From Pedobacter rhodius (GTDB taxonomy: Bacteria; Bacteroidota; Bacteroidia; Sphingobacteriales; Sphingobacteriaceae), in contig NZ_JAPWGL010000006.1 in the NCBI RefSeq assembly GCF_027213645.1, positions 124,001 through 188,000 on the forward strand: DNA of 64,000 nucleotides, given 5' to 3'. The notes under the pieces were generated by a model. The model saw nothing but the letters and a program-made list of their open reading frames with translations, did no database searches and was not told the DNA's origin. The first letter of the stretch is position 1. Each line of letters starts with the position of its first letter. Below, one piece after another: positions 48,368 to 57,657 of this stretch. Position numbers and translations under genes: made by a program.

Positions 48368-48955
48368 ATGATCATGAAAAGAATTATACTATTTTTTGCG
48401 CTGTTCATCGCCTTGGCTTCAAATGCCAATGCTCAAAAAGGTTTAGCTGCCGGCGCTAATGCCCCGGCTTTCAGTGGGGTAGATCAGAACGGTAAAAAAA
48501 TTACATTGAAGGGTTTACTAAAAGAACATAAATCGGTTGTACTCTTTTTTTACCGCGGCCAATGGTGCCCATATTGCAATAAACATATTAAAGAACTGCA
48601 GGATTCATTGCAATTACTTACCGGTAAGGATGCTTATGTTATCGGGGTTACGCCAGAAACGAGCGATAACATTGCAAAAACGATAAAGAAAACAAGCGCA
48701 GGCTGCTCCATTATCCAGGATAAGGACGATGCCATCATGAAAGCCTATGGGGTTAACTTTACCATGGATGATGCTACTTTTACAAAATATAAAGGCTATG
48801 GTATTGATTTGGAAGCAAATAATGGCAATACCCGCCGTACCCTTCCGGTGCCTGCAACTTATATCATCGATCGTTCAGGTAAGATAAAGTTTATGCATTT
48901 TGATCCGAATTATCAGAAAAGAGCTTCTGTCAAAACGTTACTTGCCGAACTCTAA
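48368..48955 (+). CDS. Exported peroxiredoxin-like (AhpC/TSA) protein
   Basis: A 195-aa thioredoxin-fold protein with a signal peptide ending NAQ. The redox motif is FYRGQWCPYCNKHIKELQ, a CxxC as in the AhpC/TSA-like group; VIGVTPETSDNIAKTI and PVPATYIIDRSGKIKF are family blocks. The start may instead be the ATG at 48374. It has no ECF motif of its own, so it is either read through the hairpin from the peptide gene or has another promoter. A periplasmic peroxide or thiol role fits the regulon. Confidence 0.87.
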   Translation: MIMKRIILFFALFIALASNANAQKGLAAGANAPAFSGVDQNGKKITLKGLLKEHKSVVLFFYRGQWCPYCNKHIKELQDSLQLLTGKDAYVIGVTPETSDNIAKTIKKTSAGCSIIQDKDDAIMKAYGVNFTMDDATFTKYKGYGIDLEANNGNTRRTLPVPATYIIDRSGKIKFMHFDPNYQKRASVKTLLAEL

Positions 48956-49270
48956 GGCCAATTTTGACGGTTCAACGGAATAATTAACATTACATCAATA
49001 TGTATTCACCTTTCACTAAAAGGATGAAATGGTCTACTTTTTTTAAACAGCAAAAGAATCAGCAATATTAAAATTGCTGCAGCTGACAGGCATCTTTTTT
49101 TTTCGAATTGTTATTTTATCTGTTATAATGTAAATTCAACCTGGTTCATTTTTGATTATTACCCTGGGATTTTTAAACTATTTTAGTTTAAGCTCAATTG
49201 CAGCAAACATTTTAAGGGTATTTCGGTTTGGCATAATGTATTTATAAAAAACATTACCGAAGCTTAAACC
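48956..49270. other. Intergenic region without detected gene
   Basis: These 315 A/T-rich bases have no ORF of note, no ECF motif and no strong hairpin; a CAATATTAAAATTG inverted repeat occurs near 49060. They should hold the promoter of the DUF6588 gene, but I could not place its boxes. Confidence 0.6.
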
Positions 49271-50332
49271 ATGAGGAAAATCCCTGTTTTAATTATTATC
49301 TTACTGTTTTCAAAAAACCTTCAAGCACAACTGAATTTTGAACAGTTAATCAGGTCGGGGCCTGCAGATGCAGAAAAACTTGTGGATGCTTATACCAAGC
49401 CCTTATTGTATGGCTTCGGTCTTGGTATGAACAGCGGCTGGACCAATACTGCAGAAACACTCGACCCCTTGCATTTTGACTTAAGAGTGATGGCTACCGG
49501 CTCGCTGGTTCCATCTTCAAAGCAATTTTTTGATGTTACCCAGATAGGCCTTTCAACAAATCTAAGGCCATCAGACCCCACCCGTGTTCTGAGTCCTACC
49601 TTTACAGGCGACACAAAAAATAACGGACCCTGGATGGATTTATTCGATGGCAATAATAACAAACTCATTAGCTTTGAATTACCTAGCGCAGTAATTCGAA
49701 ATGTTATCCCCACGCCCCAGCTTCAGCTTACCGCCGGTTTCTTTGCCAATACCGAGATTATGGTAAGGGCGGCACCTAAAATAAAGTTAGGTTCGCGTTT
49801 TGGTTCTGTTTCCTTATTTGGTTTTGGCTTTAAGTACAACCTGGTCAGGGATTTTGTTCTGAAAAACATAAAAAACACGCCATTTGACCTGTCTGTATTG
49901 GTTGGCTACTACAACTTAAAGTATAGCTTGGCTTTAAATCTGCAACCCATGGATGGGATGATACCGGAAGATCCCAGCCAGGTTGCGGATTTCTCTACAC
50001 AGGAATTGTATGCCAGTTTTAATAATTACCTGTTTCAGGCAACAATCTCAAAGCAGTTCTCTTTTTTCACCCCATTCGTTTCTGCGGGTTATAGTGTATC
50101 CGGAGCAAAAATCGGTTTGAGCGGCAATTTTCCTGTAGTAAATAGTATCAAGGATGACCAATTAGCGTATATCACCTATTCAGACCCTTTTCAGATTAAA
50201 CAGACTTTTTTAAAAACTTTCAGGGGCGACGTTGGGTTTCAGGTGAAGCTGCCTGTTGTTCGTATATATGGAGCTTATGGGTTTTCAGGTGGTTATGGAA
50301 TGTTAAGTGCCGGTATAGGCTTGGGCATTTAA
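49271..50332 (+). CDS. DUF6588 outer-membrane beta-barrel protein
   Basis: A 353-aa protein with a signal peptide ending LQAQ and barrel-like strands ending in GMLSAGIGLGI. The pattern FEQLIRSGPADAEKLVDAYTKPL followed by a long barrel is what I recognise as DUF6588, a Bacteroidota family of unknown function. It stands alone between the peroxiredoxin gene and tRNA-Lys. Confidence 0.8.
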   Translation: MRKIPVLIIILLFSKNLQAQLNFEQLIRSGPADAEKLVDAYTKPLLYGFGLGMNSGWTNTAETLDPLHFDLRVMATGSLVPSSKQFFDVTQIGLSTNLRPSDPTRVLSPTFTGDTKNNGPWMDLFDGNNNKLISFELPSAVIRNVIPTPQLQLTAGFFANTEIMVRAAPKIKLGSRFGSVSLFGFGFKYNLVRDFVLKNIKNTPFDLSVLVGYYNLKYSLALNLQPMDGMIPEDPSQVADFSTQELYASFNNYLFQATISKQFSFFTPFVSAGYSVSGAKIGLSGNFPVVNSIKDDQLAYITYSDPFQIKQTFLKTFRGDVGFQVKLPVVRIYGAYGFSGGYGMLSAGIGLGI

Positions 50333-50519
50333 TTAAAGGAGTAACAGGCAATTGTTATATTTGATCTATGTTTAACCTCTGTTTTAACGCAATTATATCA
50401 AGTTTCATAAAATTAACCGGCTTAAGTAAATTCCGGTCAAGGTAGAATGATAATGCCTTAATTTCTGATCGGATGAAGTATTATGATGTTACTTTTTTAA
50501 TTATATTAGCTTTAAAAAC

Positions 50520-50592
50520 GACTCCTTAGCTCAGTTGGTAGAGCAACAGACTCTTAATCTGTGGGTCCAGGGTTCGAACCCCTGAGGGGTCA
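50520..50592 (+). tRNA. tRNA-Lys (CTT anticodon)
   Basis: A complete 73-base cloverleaf: acceptor GACTCCT with AGGGGTC (one T-G pair), D arm GCTC-AGTTGGTA-GAGC, anticodon arm ACAGA-CTCTTAA-TCTGT with anticodon CTT, T arm CAGGG-TTCGAAC-CCCTG. CCA is not encoded. Confidence 0.96.
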
Positions 50593-50625
50593 CAAAAATC
50601 TTTTTGCACGTTAGTTGTAAAATTT

Positions 50626-50665
50626 AACTCTTTAGCTCAGTTGGTAGCGCAATAGACCTCTTACT
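50626..50665 (+). pseudogene. 5' half of a tRNA-Lys copy (tRNA remnant)
   Basis: AACTCTTTAGCTCAGTTGG and the following TAGCGCAATAGACCTCTTA match the first half of the intact tRNA-Lys 34 bases upstream with four substitutions and one inserted C. The match stops at the anticodon; no T arm follows. It cannot fold into a tRNA. A partial duplication or deletion is the likely origin. Confidence 0.82.
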
Positions 50666-50694
50666 TTTTAATAACATTTAGCACGACAGTTCCT

Positions 50695-50979
50695 TTATAA
50701 AAAGCGTAAAACCAGTTGTTCCCATTCTTGTTCTAAAGATAATTCAGGACGTGTTAATTTCGCTTTCCGGTACCAGTAATCCGCATTCCAGATATCGCCT
50801 TCCTTACGATGAAGGTAAGCATGTACATTAGCTGAAGATGTATCATTTAAATGATCAACTTGTTCGTGCGCTTTATGCCAGTCGCCTTTGCCATCGTACC
50901 AGAGTGCTTTTAATTGTGCAGACAGGCTGCTTTCGGGATTGTCTGATTTTAAAGATGCTTTAAAAAGTTCTAAAGTCAT
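50695..50979 (-). CDS. Small hypothetical protein, TPR-like
   Basis: A 94-aa soluble, Trp-rich helical protein beginning MTLELFKASLKSDNP. Phrases such as ALWYDGKGDWHKAHEQV and YLHRKEGDIWNADYWYRKA look like helical hairpins of TPR type and recur, from memory, in Bacteroidota hypothetical proteins. Function is unknown. It is transcribed towards the tRNA remnant. Confidence 0.72.
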   Translation of the reverse strand: MTLELFKASLKSDNPESSLSAQLKALWYDGKGDWHKAHEQVDHLNDTSSANVHAYLHRKEGDIWNADYWYRKAKLTRPELSLEQEWEQLVLRFL

Positions 50980-51303
50980 TATTCGGGATTTTATGATGCA
51001 ATAACAAATTTACGATAAAGAGCCTGTATAAATTTATCTAATAATTTGTTTCTGCTTCTTTTTTCAGCAGCTTTTATAGTTTCAATGGTCTTCAAGCTTG
51101 CTTCGCAGGTCGGCTACAACATCGTTGAATATTTCGAGATAGGCTTGCTATCAAATGATGCTCGCCGCAAAAGGTAAAATTATCATCAATGTTGATAAAG
51201 GTAATGACCACCTAAAGCTGGTTTTTAAAATTTTGCAGTAAACAGGCACGCTGAATCAGGCAATTGTTAATGTATCATCCAGCCGATTTTCGACACAGAT
51301 ACG
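50980..51303. other. Intergenic region with possible gene remnants
   Basis: No intact gene. A 28-codon frame at 51155-51241 encodes AAKGKIIINVDKGNDHLKL and stops, and looks more like a protein fragment than random sequence. With the truncated tRNA and the TTG-start ORF downstream it suggests decay or rearrangement between 50626 and 51540. Confidence 0.45.
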
Positions 51304-51531
51304 TTGAAGAACCTGAATACAATTCTGCAAATTGCACAAAAACAGGTAATTTGGTTAAACAGTTTGTGGCCATCCTTAAATGGCGGCCATGATGATGACC
51401 GGGCCGTTGAAGAAAATCAAAAACAGGAAAGCTGGGGCTGGTTAATCGCTAAGCAGCCATCAATTTTACAAAGCGACAGACCTGCCGATTTATTGATTTA
51501 TCTTAAACACAAAGGATTCCACCGGAGTTAA
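51304..51531 (+). CDS. Small hypothetical protein, possibly a gene remnant
   Basis: A 75-aa frame with a TTG start, no ATG nearby and no clear ribosome site. The translation (MKNLNTILQIAQKQVIWLN onward) is plausible protein with many Trp and Gln, and a proper terminator follows 18 bases after its stop, which argues that it is or was transcribed. I do not recognise a family. It may be the 3' end of a decayed gene. Confidence 0.4.
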   Translation: MKNLNTILQIAQKQVIWLNSLWPSLNGGHDDDRAVEENQKQESWGWLIAKQPSILQSDRPADLLIYLKHKGFHRS

Positions 51532-51549
51532 TGCCAGAAATAAATTTAT

Positions 51550-51579
51550 AAAAGCACAATCTAAGGGTTGTGCTTTTTT
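51550..51579 (+). terminator. Rho-independent terminator
   Basis: AAAGCACAA pairs perfectly with TTGTGCTTT and leads into six T residues. Confidence 0.88.
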
Positions 51580-51728
51580 ATTTGCCCTAAACAGCATGCT
51601 ATTTTAAGATAGCCTGTAATAACTGTATGCATAAAAAGGTTGAAAATTAATATTTAGTGATTAACTTAACTTTAACTTAACATGCACCTTCTTTCTTTGT
51701 CCAGTATTTTATTTATAAGGCCATATAA

Positions 51729-53333
51729 ATGATAAAGCACATCTGTATCTGTTTGATCTTTTTTATCAGTGTTTTGAATGCAACTGCTCAGGATGAAAAA
51801 TTGGGCGAATTCCCTGATAATAAAGCTAATAAACCAATTGAATCGCTCATCGCCTTAAAAAAAATATATGCACAAGCCATTGAAAATAATGACGGGTTCC
51901 TGGAGGGGCAATGTTTACAACAAATGGGCAAAGTATGTTACAGGCAGGGACATTTCAGGCAATCTTTAGAATTCTTCTTAAAGGCTGATAAATTATTCAC
52001 GGTTAACAATAAACCCTTGTCGCTCGCCGCTAATCTTGTTGATATTGGCGTGTTGTATTATTATATGAAGCAGCCTGATAAAGCGAGGAATAGCTATGGT
52101 TCTGCGCTTGGCATATATAAAAAGTTAAATAACGCAAAAGGACAGGCAACTATTTTCGGCTATATCGGTCAGCTTTACGAAAAGCGCCAACAATATGACA
52201 GCGCATTTTACTATCAGAAACTGGCATTAAAGATAAATGAGCAGAGTAACGATAAAAGTAATTCGGCAAAAATTTATGAGAATATTGGCAGCATCTACGA
52301 AGATTTGGAAAAGTATGATTTAGCGACCCTGAATTTCAGAAAATCGCTTAAGCTATATCAATCCGCCCATAATGAACTTGGTAGTATCGAAGTGCTCAAC
52401 AACCTGGGGGATATTTTGCGCAAAACCGGAAAATACGGTGAAAGTATCATCCAAACAAAAGAGGCTATGAAACTGGCTGGTAAGATGGGCAATATGTATC
52501 AATTGGCTGCTTGTTGCAGAGATTTGGGTAAGGCCTACGAATTGCTGAATCAAATGGACAGTGCCTATCATTATGTTACCCTGGGTTACAAGTATACAAT
52601 TGATTTATACTCTGAAGACGGCGCAAGGCAGGTTGCTTTTTTACAGGTGCTATACGACATTAATAAAAAATCTGATGAAATAAATAAGTTGCAGAACGAC
52701 AAAAAAATCAATAGAATTATTGCATTTTCCGCGACGATAGTTGTTATTTTATTGGTTATTGTAGGCTTCGGTATATTCAGCCGGCAACGCTTTAAATTAA
52801 GAAATCAGCAGCAGCTGGCCAAACAAAAGGCTATTGAGCATGATTTGACAAGCCTTGAACTCAAAAATCTTCAGTTGGAAGAACAAAACCTGAAGCAGCT
52901 GCTGGAAGTTAGAAGCCGTGAACTTTCTACGCATACCTTAAACCTGATTAAACATAACCAGTTTCTCGAAAACCTCAGAAGTACTTTACAGGCCATGGTA
53001 AAGGATGATAAGCGTGACCAGAAAAAACAAATGAATCAAATCCTGGCAGAAATTAATCAAAGCTTTAACCACGAACGCAACTGGAAAGAATTTACGCTTG
53101 CTTTTGAGCAGGTACACCACCAGTTTCTGGAGAACCTTAAAAAATTCAGTAATGAACTTACTTCTGCCGATATGCGCCTGATTGCCTTATTAAAAATGAA
53201 CTTAGAGTCGAGCGATATTTCTACTTTATTGGGCATCTCAACAGATAGCTTAAGGGTATCCAGATACAGGCTGCGAAAAAAGCTAAATCTGGCACAAGGT
53301 GAAAATTTATCCGTTTTTATTCAGGGACTGTAA
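51729..53333 (+). CDS. TPR-repeat membrane sensor with C-terminal helix-turn-helix
   Basis: A 534-aa protein: a signal peptide ending TAQ, about six TPR units (residues about 35-310; YYYMKQPDKARNSYGSALG and similar), one membrane helix near 330-352, a Gln/Leu-rich coiled coil (about 360-420), and a cytoplasmic C-terminus with a LuxR-like helix-turn-helix (SSDISTLLGISTDSLRVSRYRLRKKL). This one-component layout is common in Bacteroidota, where periplasmic TPRs sense an unknown cue. It lies upstream of, and in the same direction as, the TonB receptor/phytase operon and may regulate it; this is inference. Confidence 0.87.
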   Translation: MIKHICICLIFFISVLNATAQDEKLGEFPDNKANKPIESLIALKKIYAQAIENNDGFLEGQCLQQMGKVCYRQGHFRQSLEFFLKADKLFTVNNKPLSLAANLVDIGVLYYYMKQPDKARNSYGSALGIYKKLNNAKGQATIFGYIGQLYEKRQQYDSAFYYQKLALKINEQSNDKSNSAKIYENIGSIYEDLEKYDLATLNFRKSLKLYQSAHNELGSIEVLNNLGDILRKTGKYGESIIQTKEAMKLAGKMGNMYQLAACCRDLGKAYELLNQMDSAYHYVTLGYKYTIDLYSEDGARQVAFLQVLYDINKKSDEINKLQNDKKINRIIAFSATIVVILLVIVGFGIFSRQRFKLRNQQQLAKQKAIEHDLTSLELKNLQLEEQNLKQLLEVRSRELSTHTLNLIKHNQFLENLRSTLQAMVKDDKRDQKKQMNQILAEINQSFNHERNWKEFTLAFEQVHHQFLENLKKFSNELTSADMRLIALLKMNLESSDISTLLGISTDSLRVSRYRLRKKLNLAQGENLSVFIQGL

Positions 53334-53533
53334 GCGTTACATTAATAACTAAAAATTACTGTTTTTGCCACTTTTTTACGACTTAACAATTTGTTAATGT
53401 AACGTTAATAAAAGCATAACGGCGCTTTTAATATTAATTAATGAATTGATAAACAGGTATTTAATTATTGTTGTTGCCTTTTCATATATGCGTTTTGTAA
53501 CGGTGTTGCCTTTATGTAACCCCAATAATTTTT

Positions 53534-53560
53534 CGATTTGAAATCGTGTATACACCTTTG
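53534..53560 (+). promoter_or_regulatory. Candidate promoter with palindrome before the phytase operon
   Basis: CACCTTTG (53553-53560) resembles the -7 box, and a perfect palindrome CGATTT-G-AAATCG (53534-53546) overlaps the spacer. The palindrome could be an operator. The ATG of the receptor gene is at 53595. Confidence 0.4.
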
Positions 53561-53594
53561 CATCGTCGATAAATAAAAGACATTACCAAACACA

Positions 53595-56372
53595 ATGAAT
53601 AAACTTTTACAAATTCTGTTTTTTCTTCTTTTTTGTGCGGGCACGGCCAACGCTACAAAAATAAAAGGACATGTTTATGATAAGCAAACCGGTGAAGCAA
53701 TAGTAGGTGCAACAGTTGTACTCGAAAGCCCGAGGCGCGTAACCAATACCGGTTTGGATGGAACGTTTGAATTCAAAGGCGTATCAACGGGTTCAGCTAA
53801 AATCAGCGTAAGTTACATTACTTATAAAACCATTACAAAAACTATTGTTGTGGTTAAGGAAGATAATGATCATTTAAAGTTTTATATGGAGAGTGATTCT
53901 AAAAACCTTGATGATGTTACCATCAAATCAAATGCAGTGAGTTCTACTGATCAGGGCGCAAGGCGATTGGAGAAAAATTCTACACAAATAATGAATATTG
54001 TTTCGGGCAGGGCAATTGAAATTTCGCCTGATTTAACCGTGGCCAATGTAATGCAGCGTGTTTCGGGTGTTTCTATTGAGCGGAACAGCAATGGCGATGG
54101 CCAATACGCCATATTAAGGGGTATGGATAAACGATATAACTATACACTGGTTAATGGCGTTAAAATTCCAAGTCCGGATAACAAATACCGTTACGTTCCT
54201 TTAGACCTTTTTCCATCAGATTTATTAGATCGCTTAGAGGTTTATAAAACATTAACACCAAATTTAGAGGGCGATGCTATTGGTGGCGGAATCAACATGG
54301 TGATGAAAAATGCGCCGGGCAAATTTCAGTTAAATACAAACCTGTCAACAGGGTATAGCCAATTATTTTTAGATAGAAAATTTGCAGGTTTTAATTCATC
54401 AGATATTCATTACAAATCGCCTTATGAAATCAATGGGAAGAATTATAACGCAACACAAAACGATTTTACAAAAGGAACGCTAGACTATAAATACAAAAAT
54501 CCCTTACCTAATTTAATCGGAAGTTTATCGTTAAGCCAAAGATTTTTAGATAATAAACTGGGCGTTGTATTGGCTGGCAGTTACCAGAATACCTATCGTG
54601 GCAGCAACAGTACTTTCTATAACACGTCGGTAAACGGTACAGACGCTTATGCCGTAATTACCAGTAAAAGTTACAGGGAGTTTTCTGAGCAGCAGCAACG
54701 TACAGGCCTACATGGAAAAGTAGATTATGTTTTTAATAAAAACCATCAGTTAAGCCTTTACAATGTTTATGTTAACCTTAAAAACGACCAGCTTAGGGAT
54801 GCAGTAACCACTACTTATAACGGCGTTTACAACCCAACTAACGGAAACGCAGAATTGGTTTACAACACCCGAAGCCGTTTAACTGAGCAACAGATTTACA
54901 ACAGCACTTTACATGGCGATCATAAGTTCTTTGATGAAAAATTTAAAGTACAATGGTCTGCGGTTTATTCGTCGGCTAAAAATGATGTTCCGGAAAACAC
55001 AAGCATCAGTTTAAATGGTATACAGCAAAATTTTCAAAGCAGGCGAACTACCTTAGTTAATACTTCACCGGTTAACCGCAGGTGGGAACGTAATACCGAT
55101 GAGGATTTAGCAGGATATCTTGATTTGACTTATCGCTTTACCCTTGGAAACAACAAGCTGGATATAATGGCCGGCGGTTTATATCGCGATAAACAAAGAA
55201 GCAGTTTCTTTAACAATTATACACTTGCGCCAAGTGCTGCAGATGCGAATAAAGTTTATGGTGTAGATTTTCAGAATTATACCGATTTAAACTTAATCGT
55301 AACCAACCCGACAGGTGCGGTAGCGAACCCCTTAACTTATGATGCATCTGAAAAAATTAGTGCTGGTTATGGAATGTTTAAATATACTTCGGCAAAGCTT
55401 GAGGTTATTGGTGGTGCCAGGGTAGAACATACCAACCAGGGTTATAACTTACTTTTCCCTGCGGGTGAAACCTTTCCAAAAGGACAGCAGGTTTATACAG
55501 ATGTTTTGCCAAGCTTAACGGCTAAATACTTTTTAACTGAAAAGGCCCAATTGCATGCTTCGTATTATAAAGCACTTAACCGGCCAGGTTTCTATGAAAT
55601 TGTACCAGGTAAAGTGGTAAATGAGGAATTTCAGGAACGGGGTAATCCTAACCTAAAACGTGCATTAGCTGATAATTTCGACTTACGCTACGAACTTTTC
55701 CCGGGTGCATCTGAGCAATTGTTAGTGGGTGCCTTTTATAAAAGAATAAAAGACCCGATAGAATATACTTTCCAGGCCGATGCCGTTCGCGGACAGGATA
55801 TTTACTATACACCAGGCAATTTTGGTACAGCGAATAACTATGGTGCGGAGGTAGATTATATCAAATATTTCAGTAAAATCGGTATCAAGGCAAATTATAC
55901 GTATACCCATTCAAGAATCACCACGCCAAAAACCATCAGACAAATTAATCCGGCTACGGGCGATATTCAGGCACTTTCTGTTGACCAGGAACGTCCGCTT
56001 TATGGCCAATCGGAACACATCGGAAACGTATCGTTATTATTTAAGGATACAAAAAAAGGATGGGATGTTCAGGTTGCCGGCGCTTACACAGGTCCGCGTA
56101 TCAATACCATCTCTCAATTTTTAAATAACGATTTATGGCAGGAAGGATTTATACAAATGGATGCATCAGCAGAGAAACGTTTTAAAAGCGGTATCAGTAT
56201 TTTTGTAAAAGCAAACAACATTTTAAATACACCAACAAAGTTATTTATAAAAGGAACCAATCCGGAGAATAACAAAATCAATGAAGATTTGGTAAACGAT
56301 GGACGTACATTGGTTAGAAGTGATTATTACGGTCAGAGCTATCTTGTTGGCTTTAGGTATAAGTTTAATTAA
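53595..56372 (+). CDS. TonB-dependent outer-membrane receptor
   Basis: A 925-aa receptor: a signal peptide ending ANA, a carboxypeptidase-regulatory-like domain (residues about 22-100; KGHVYDKQTGEAIVGATVVL), a plug domain (RVSGVSIERNSNGDGQYAILRGMDKRYN as plug motif) and a 22-strand barrel ending YLVGFRYKFN. It is not of SusC type. Its neighbours are a surface lipoprotein and a phytase, so uptake of a phytate breakdown product or of phosphate-linked metal is plausible. It starts a three-gene operon. Confidence 0.92.
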   Translation: MNKLLQILFFLLFCAGTANATKIKGHVYDKQTGEAIVGATVVLESPRRVTNTGLDGTFEFKGVSTGSAKISVSYITYKTITKTIVVVKEDNDHLKFYMESDSKNLDDVTIKSNAVSSTDQGARRLEKNSTQIMNIVSGRAIEISPDLTVANVMQRVSGVSIERNSNGDGQYAILRGMDKRYNYTLVNGVKIPSPDNKYRYVPLDLFPSDLLDRLEVYKTLTPNLEGDAIGGGINMVMKNAPGKFQLNTNLSTGYSQLFLDRKFAGFNSSDIHYKSPYEINGKNYNATQNDFTKGTLDYKYKNPLPNLIGSLSLSQRFLDNKLGVVLAGSYQNTYRGSNSTFYNTSVNGTDAYAVITSKSYREFSEQQQRTGLHGKVDYVFNKNHQLSLYNVYVNLKNDQLRDAVTTTYNGVYNPTNGNAELVYNTRSRLTEQQIYNSTLHGDHKFFDEKFKVQWSAVYSSAKNDVPENTSISLNGIQQNFQSRRTTLVNTSPVNRRWERNTDEDLAGYLDLTYRFTLGNNKLDIMAGGLYRDKQRSSFFNNYTLAPSAADANKVYGVDFQNYTDLNLIVTNPTGAVANPLTYDASEKISAGYGMFKYTSAKLEVIGGARVEHTNQGYNLLFPAGETFPKGQQVYTDVLPSLTAKYFLTEKAQLHASYYKALNRPGFYEIVPGKVVNEEFQERGNPNLKRALADNFDLRYELFPGASEQLLVGAFYKRIKDPIEYTFQADAVRGQDIYYTPGNFGTANNYGAEVDYIKYFSKIGIKANYTYTHSRITTPKTIRQINPATGDIQALSVDQERPLYGQSEHIGNVSLLFKDTKKGWDVQVAGAYTGPRINTISQFLNNDLWQEGFIQMDASAEKRFKSGISIFVKANNILNTPTKLFIKGTNPENNKINEDLVNDGRTLVRSDYYGQSYLVGFRYKFN

Positions 56373-56396
56373 TTGAAATTTTAAAAAGATAAAAAC

Positions 56397-57656
56397 ATGA
56401 AATCGAATCAGATTTTTAAACTGCTCATCCTTGTATTGCTTGCATTGGCAGGATGTGAAAAAGCCAACATTAATGTTGATACAACTGCTGTTGACGGGTC
56501 GGCTATCGGAGAGGTTTCCGGCGTTTGGGCGAAAGGTAGTACCCAGGTAATTAAGGGTGATATCATTATTCCTGAAGGCAAATCGTTAACCATCGAAGAA
56601 GGTGTAACCGTGTTGATGGATACTGTTGCCAAGCCGGAAATTATTGTAAAAGGTAATTTGTATGCATTGGGAACCGCAACCAATCCCATCAAATTTACGG
56701 TGAATGAGTTTTACAAAACCGCACAAAAGAAATTTGGTAAACTCTGGGGTGGTATACTGGCTGGCCCTACCTGTGAGGAACTGGTGCTGGATTATACGAT
56801 TATCGAATATGGTGGTTCTACTACATCAGATGCTTCTACATCTGTTAAAATGGGATTGTATAAAGCGGTAGCCGGCGAAAATCTTCCTGCACTTTGGTTT
56901 GCTAATGCCAAAGGAAAATTAGTGGTGCAAAACAGCATATTCAGAAACCTTCAGGAGGATTGTACGTATATTGAAGGCGGAAAAATCATCTTTGCCAATA
57001 ATGTTTTCTACACAACGGGGGTAACCGGTGGTGAGGCCATGAATTTTAAATCGGGCTGTTTGGCAGATATTGCGTATAACCTGGTTTACAGTACCAATAC
57101 AAATGCATTAAAACTATCAAATTCAGGCGATAAAACACCGCAAACCTATATTATTGCCTATAACAATACGATGGTCAATACGGGGTGGAGAAGGCCTACA
57201 GCAAAAGGCGGATCGGTTTGGCTGGAAAGCACTGTACGTGCAGATTTGTATAATAATCTTTTTGCCAATACCCGCTTTGGTGTAAAAAGAGACCCTAAAA
57301 AGCCGGAAGATTCCCGCTCTGCATATAGTAATAACTGGTATTATGGTTATGATCAAACTACCGTGAATCAATTTCAGCCAACAGGTGATGTTATCGGTGG
57401 TAAAAACGATGTTATCAGTAAAGTGGCAGGTGAAAACGATCCGAAATTTGTGAATTACCCTTTAAATACTTCGGTTACCAATGCAGATTTCAACACCACC
57501 TGGGATTTTCATTTACAGGGAAATTCACCGGCTTTAGGTAAGGGAATAACTAATTTTACCCGTCACCACCAAACCGGAATTGTAATGAAAAATGGTATCA
57601 CATACACCTCACCGGCACCATCAACATTTGTAGGCGCTTACGGTACTAAAATTTAA
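56397..57656 (+). CDS. Lipoprotein with predicted parallel beta-helix
   Basis: A 419-aa lipoprotein with lipobox LAGC (C20). The body is made of short repeating beta units such as IIPEGKSLTIEEGVTVLM, IIVKGNLYALG, LVVQNSIFRNLQ and IIFANNVFYTTG, typical of right-handed beta-helices seen in polysaccharide lyases and surface proteins, though I see no catalytic signature. It lies 24 bases after the receptor gene and one base before the phytase gene, so it belongs to the same uptake system, possibly as a surface binding protein. Confidence 0.8.
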   Translation: MKSNQIFKLLILVLLALAGCEKANINVDTTAVDGSAIGEVSGVWAKGSTQVIKGDIIIPEGKSLTIEEGVTVLMDTVAKPEIIVKGNLYALGTATNPIKFTVNEFYKTAQKKFGKLWGGILAGPTCEELVLDYTIIEYGGSTTSDASTSVKMGLYKAVAGENLPALWFANAKGKLVVQNSIFRNLQEDCTYIEGGKIIFANNVFYTTGVTGGEAMNFKSGCLADIAYNLVYSTNTNALKLSNSGDKTPQTYIIAYNNTMVNTGWRRPTAKGGSVWLESTVRADLYNNLFANTRFGVKRDPKKPEDSRSAYSNNWYYGYDQTTVNQFQPTGDVIGGKNDVISKVAGENDPKFVNYPLNTSVTNADFNTTWDFHLQGNSPALGKGITNFTRHHQTGIVMKNGITYTSPAPSTFVGAYGTKI

Positions 57657-57657
57657 A

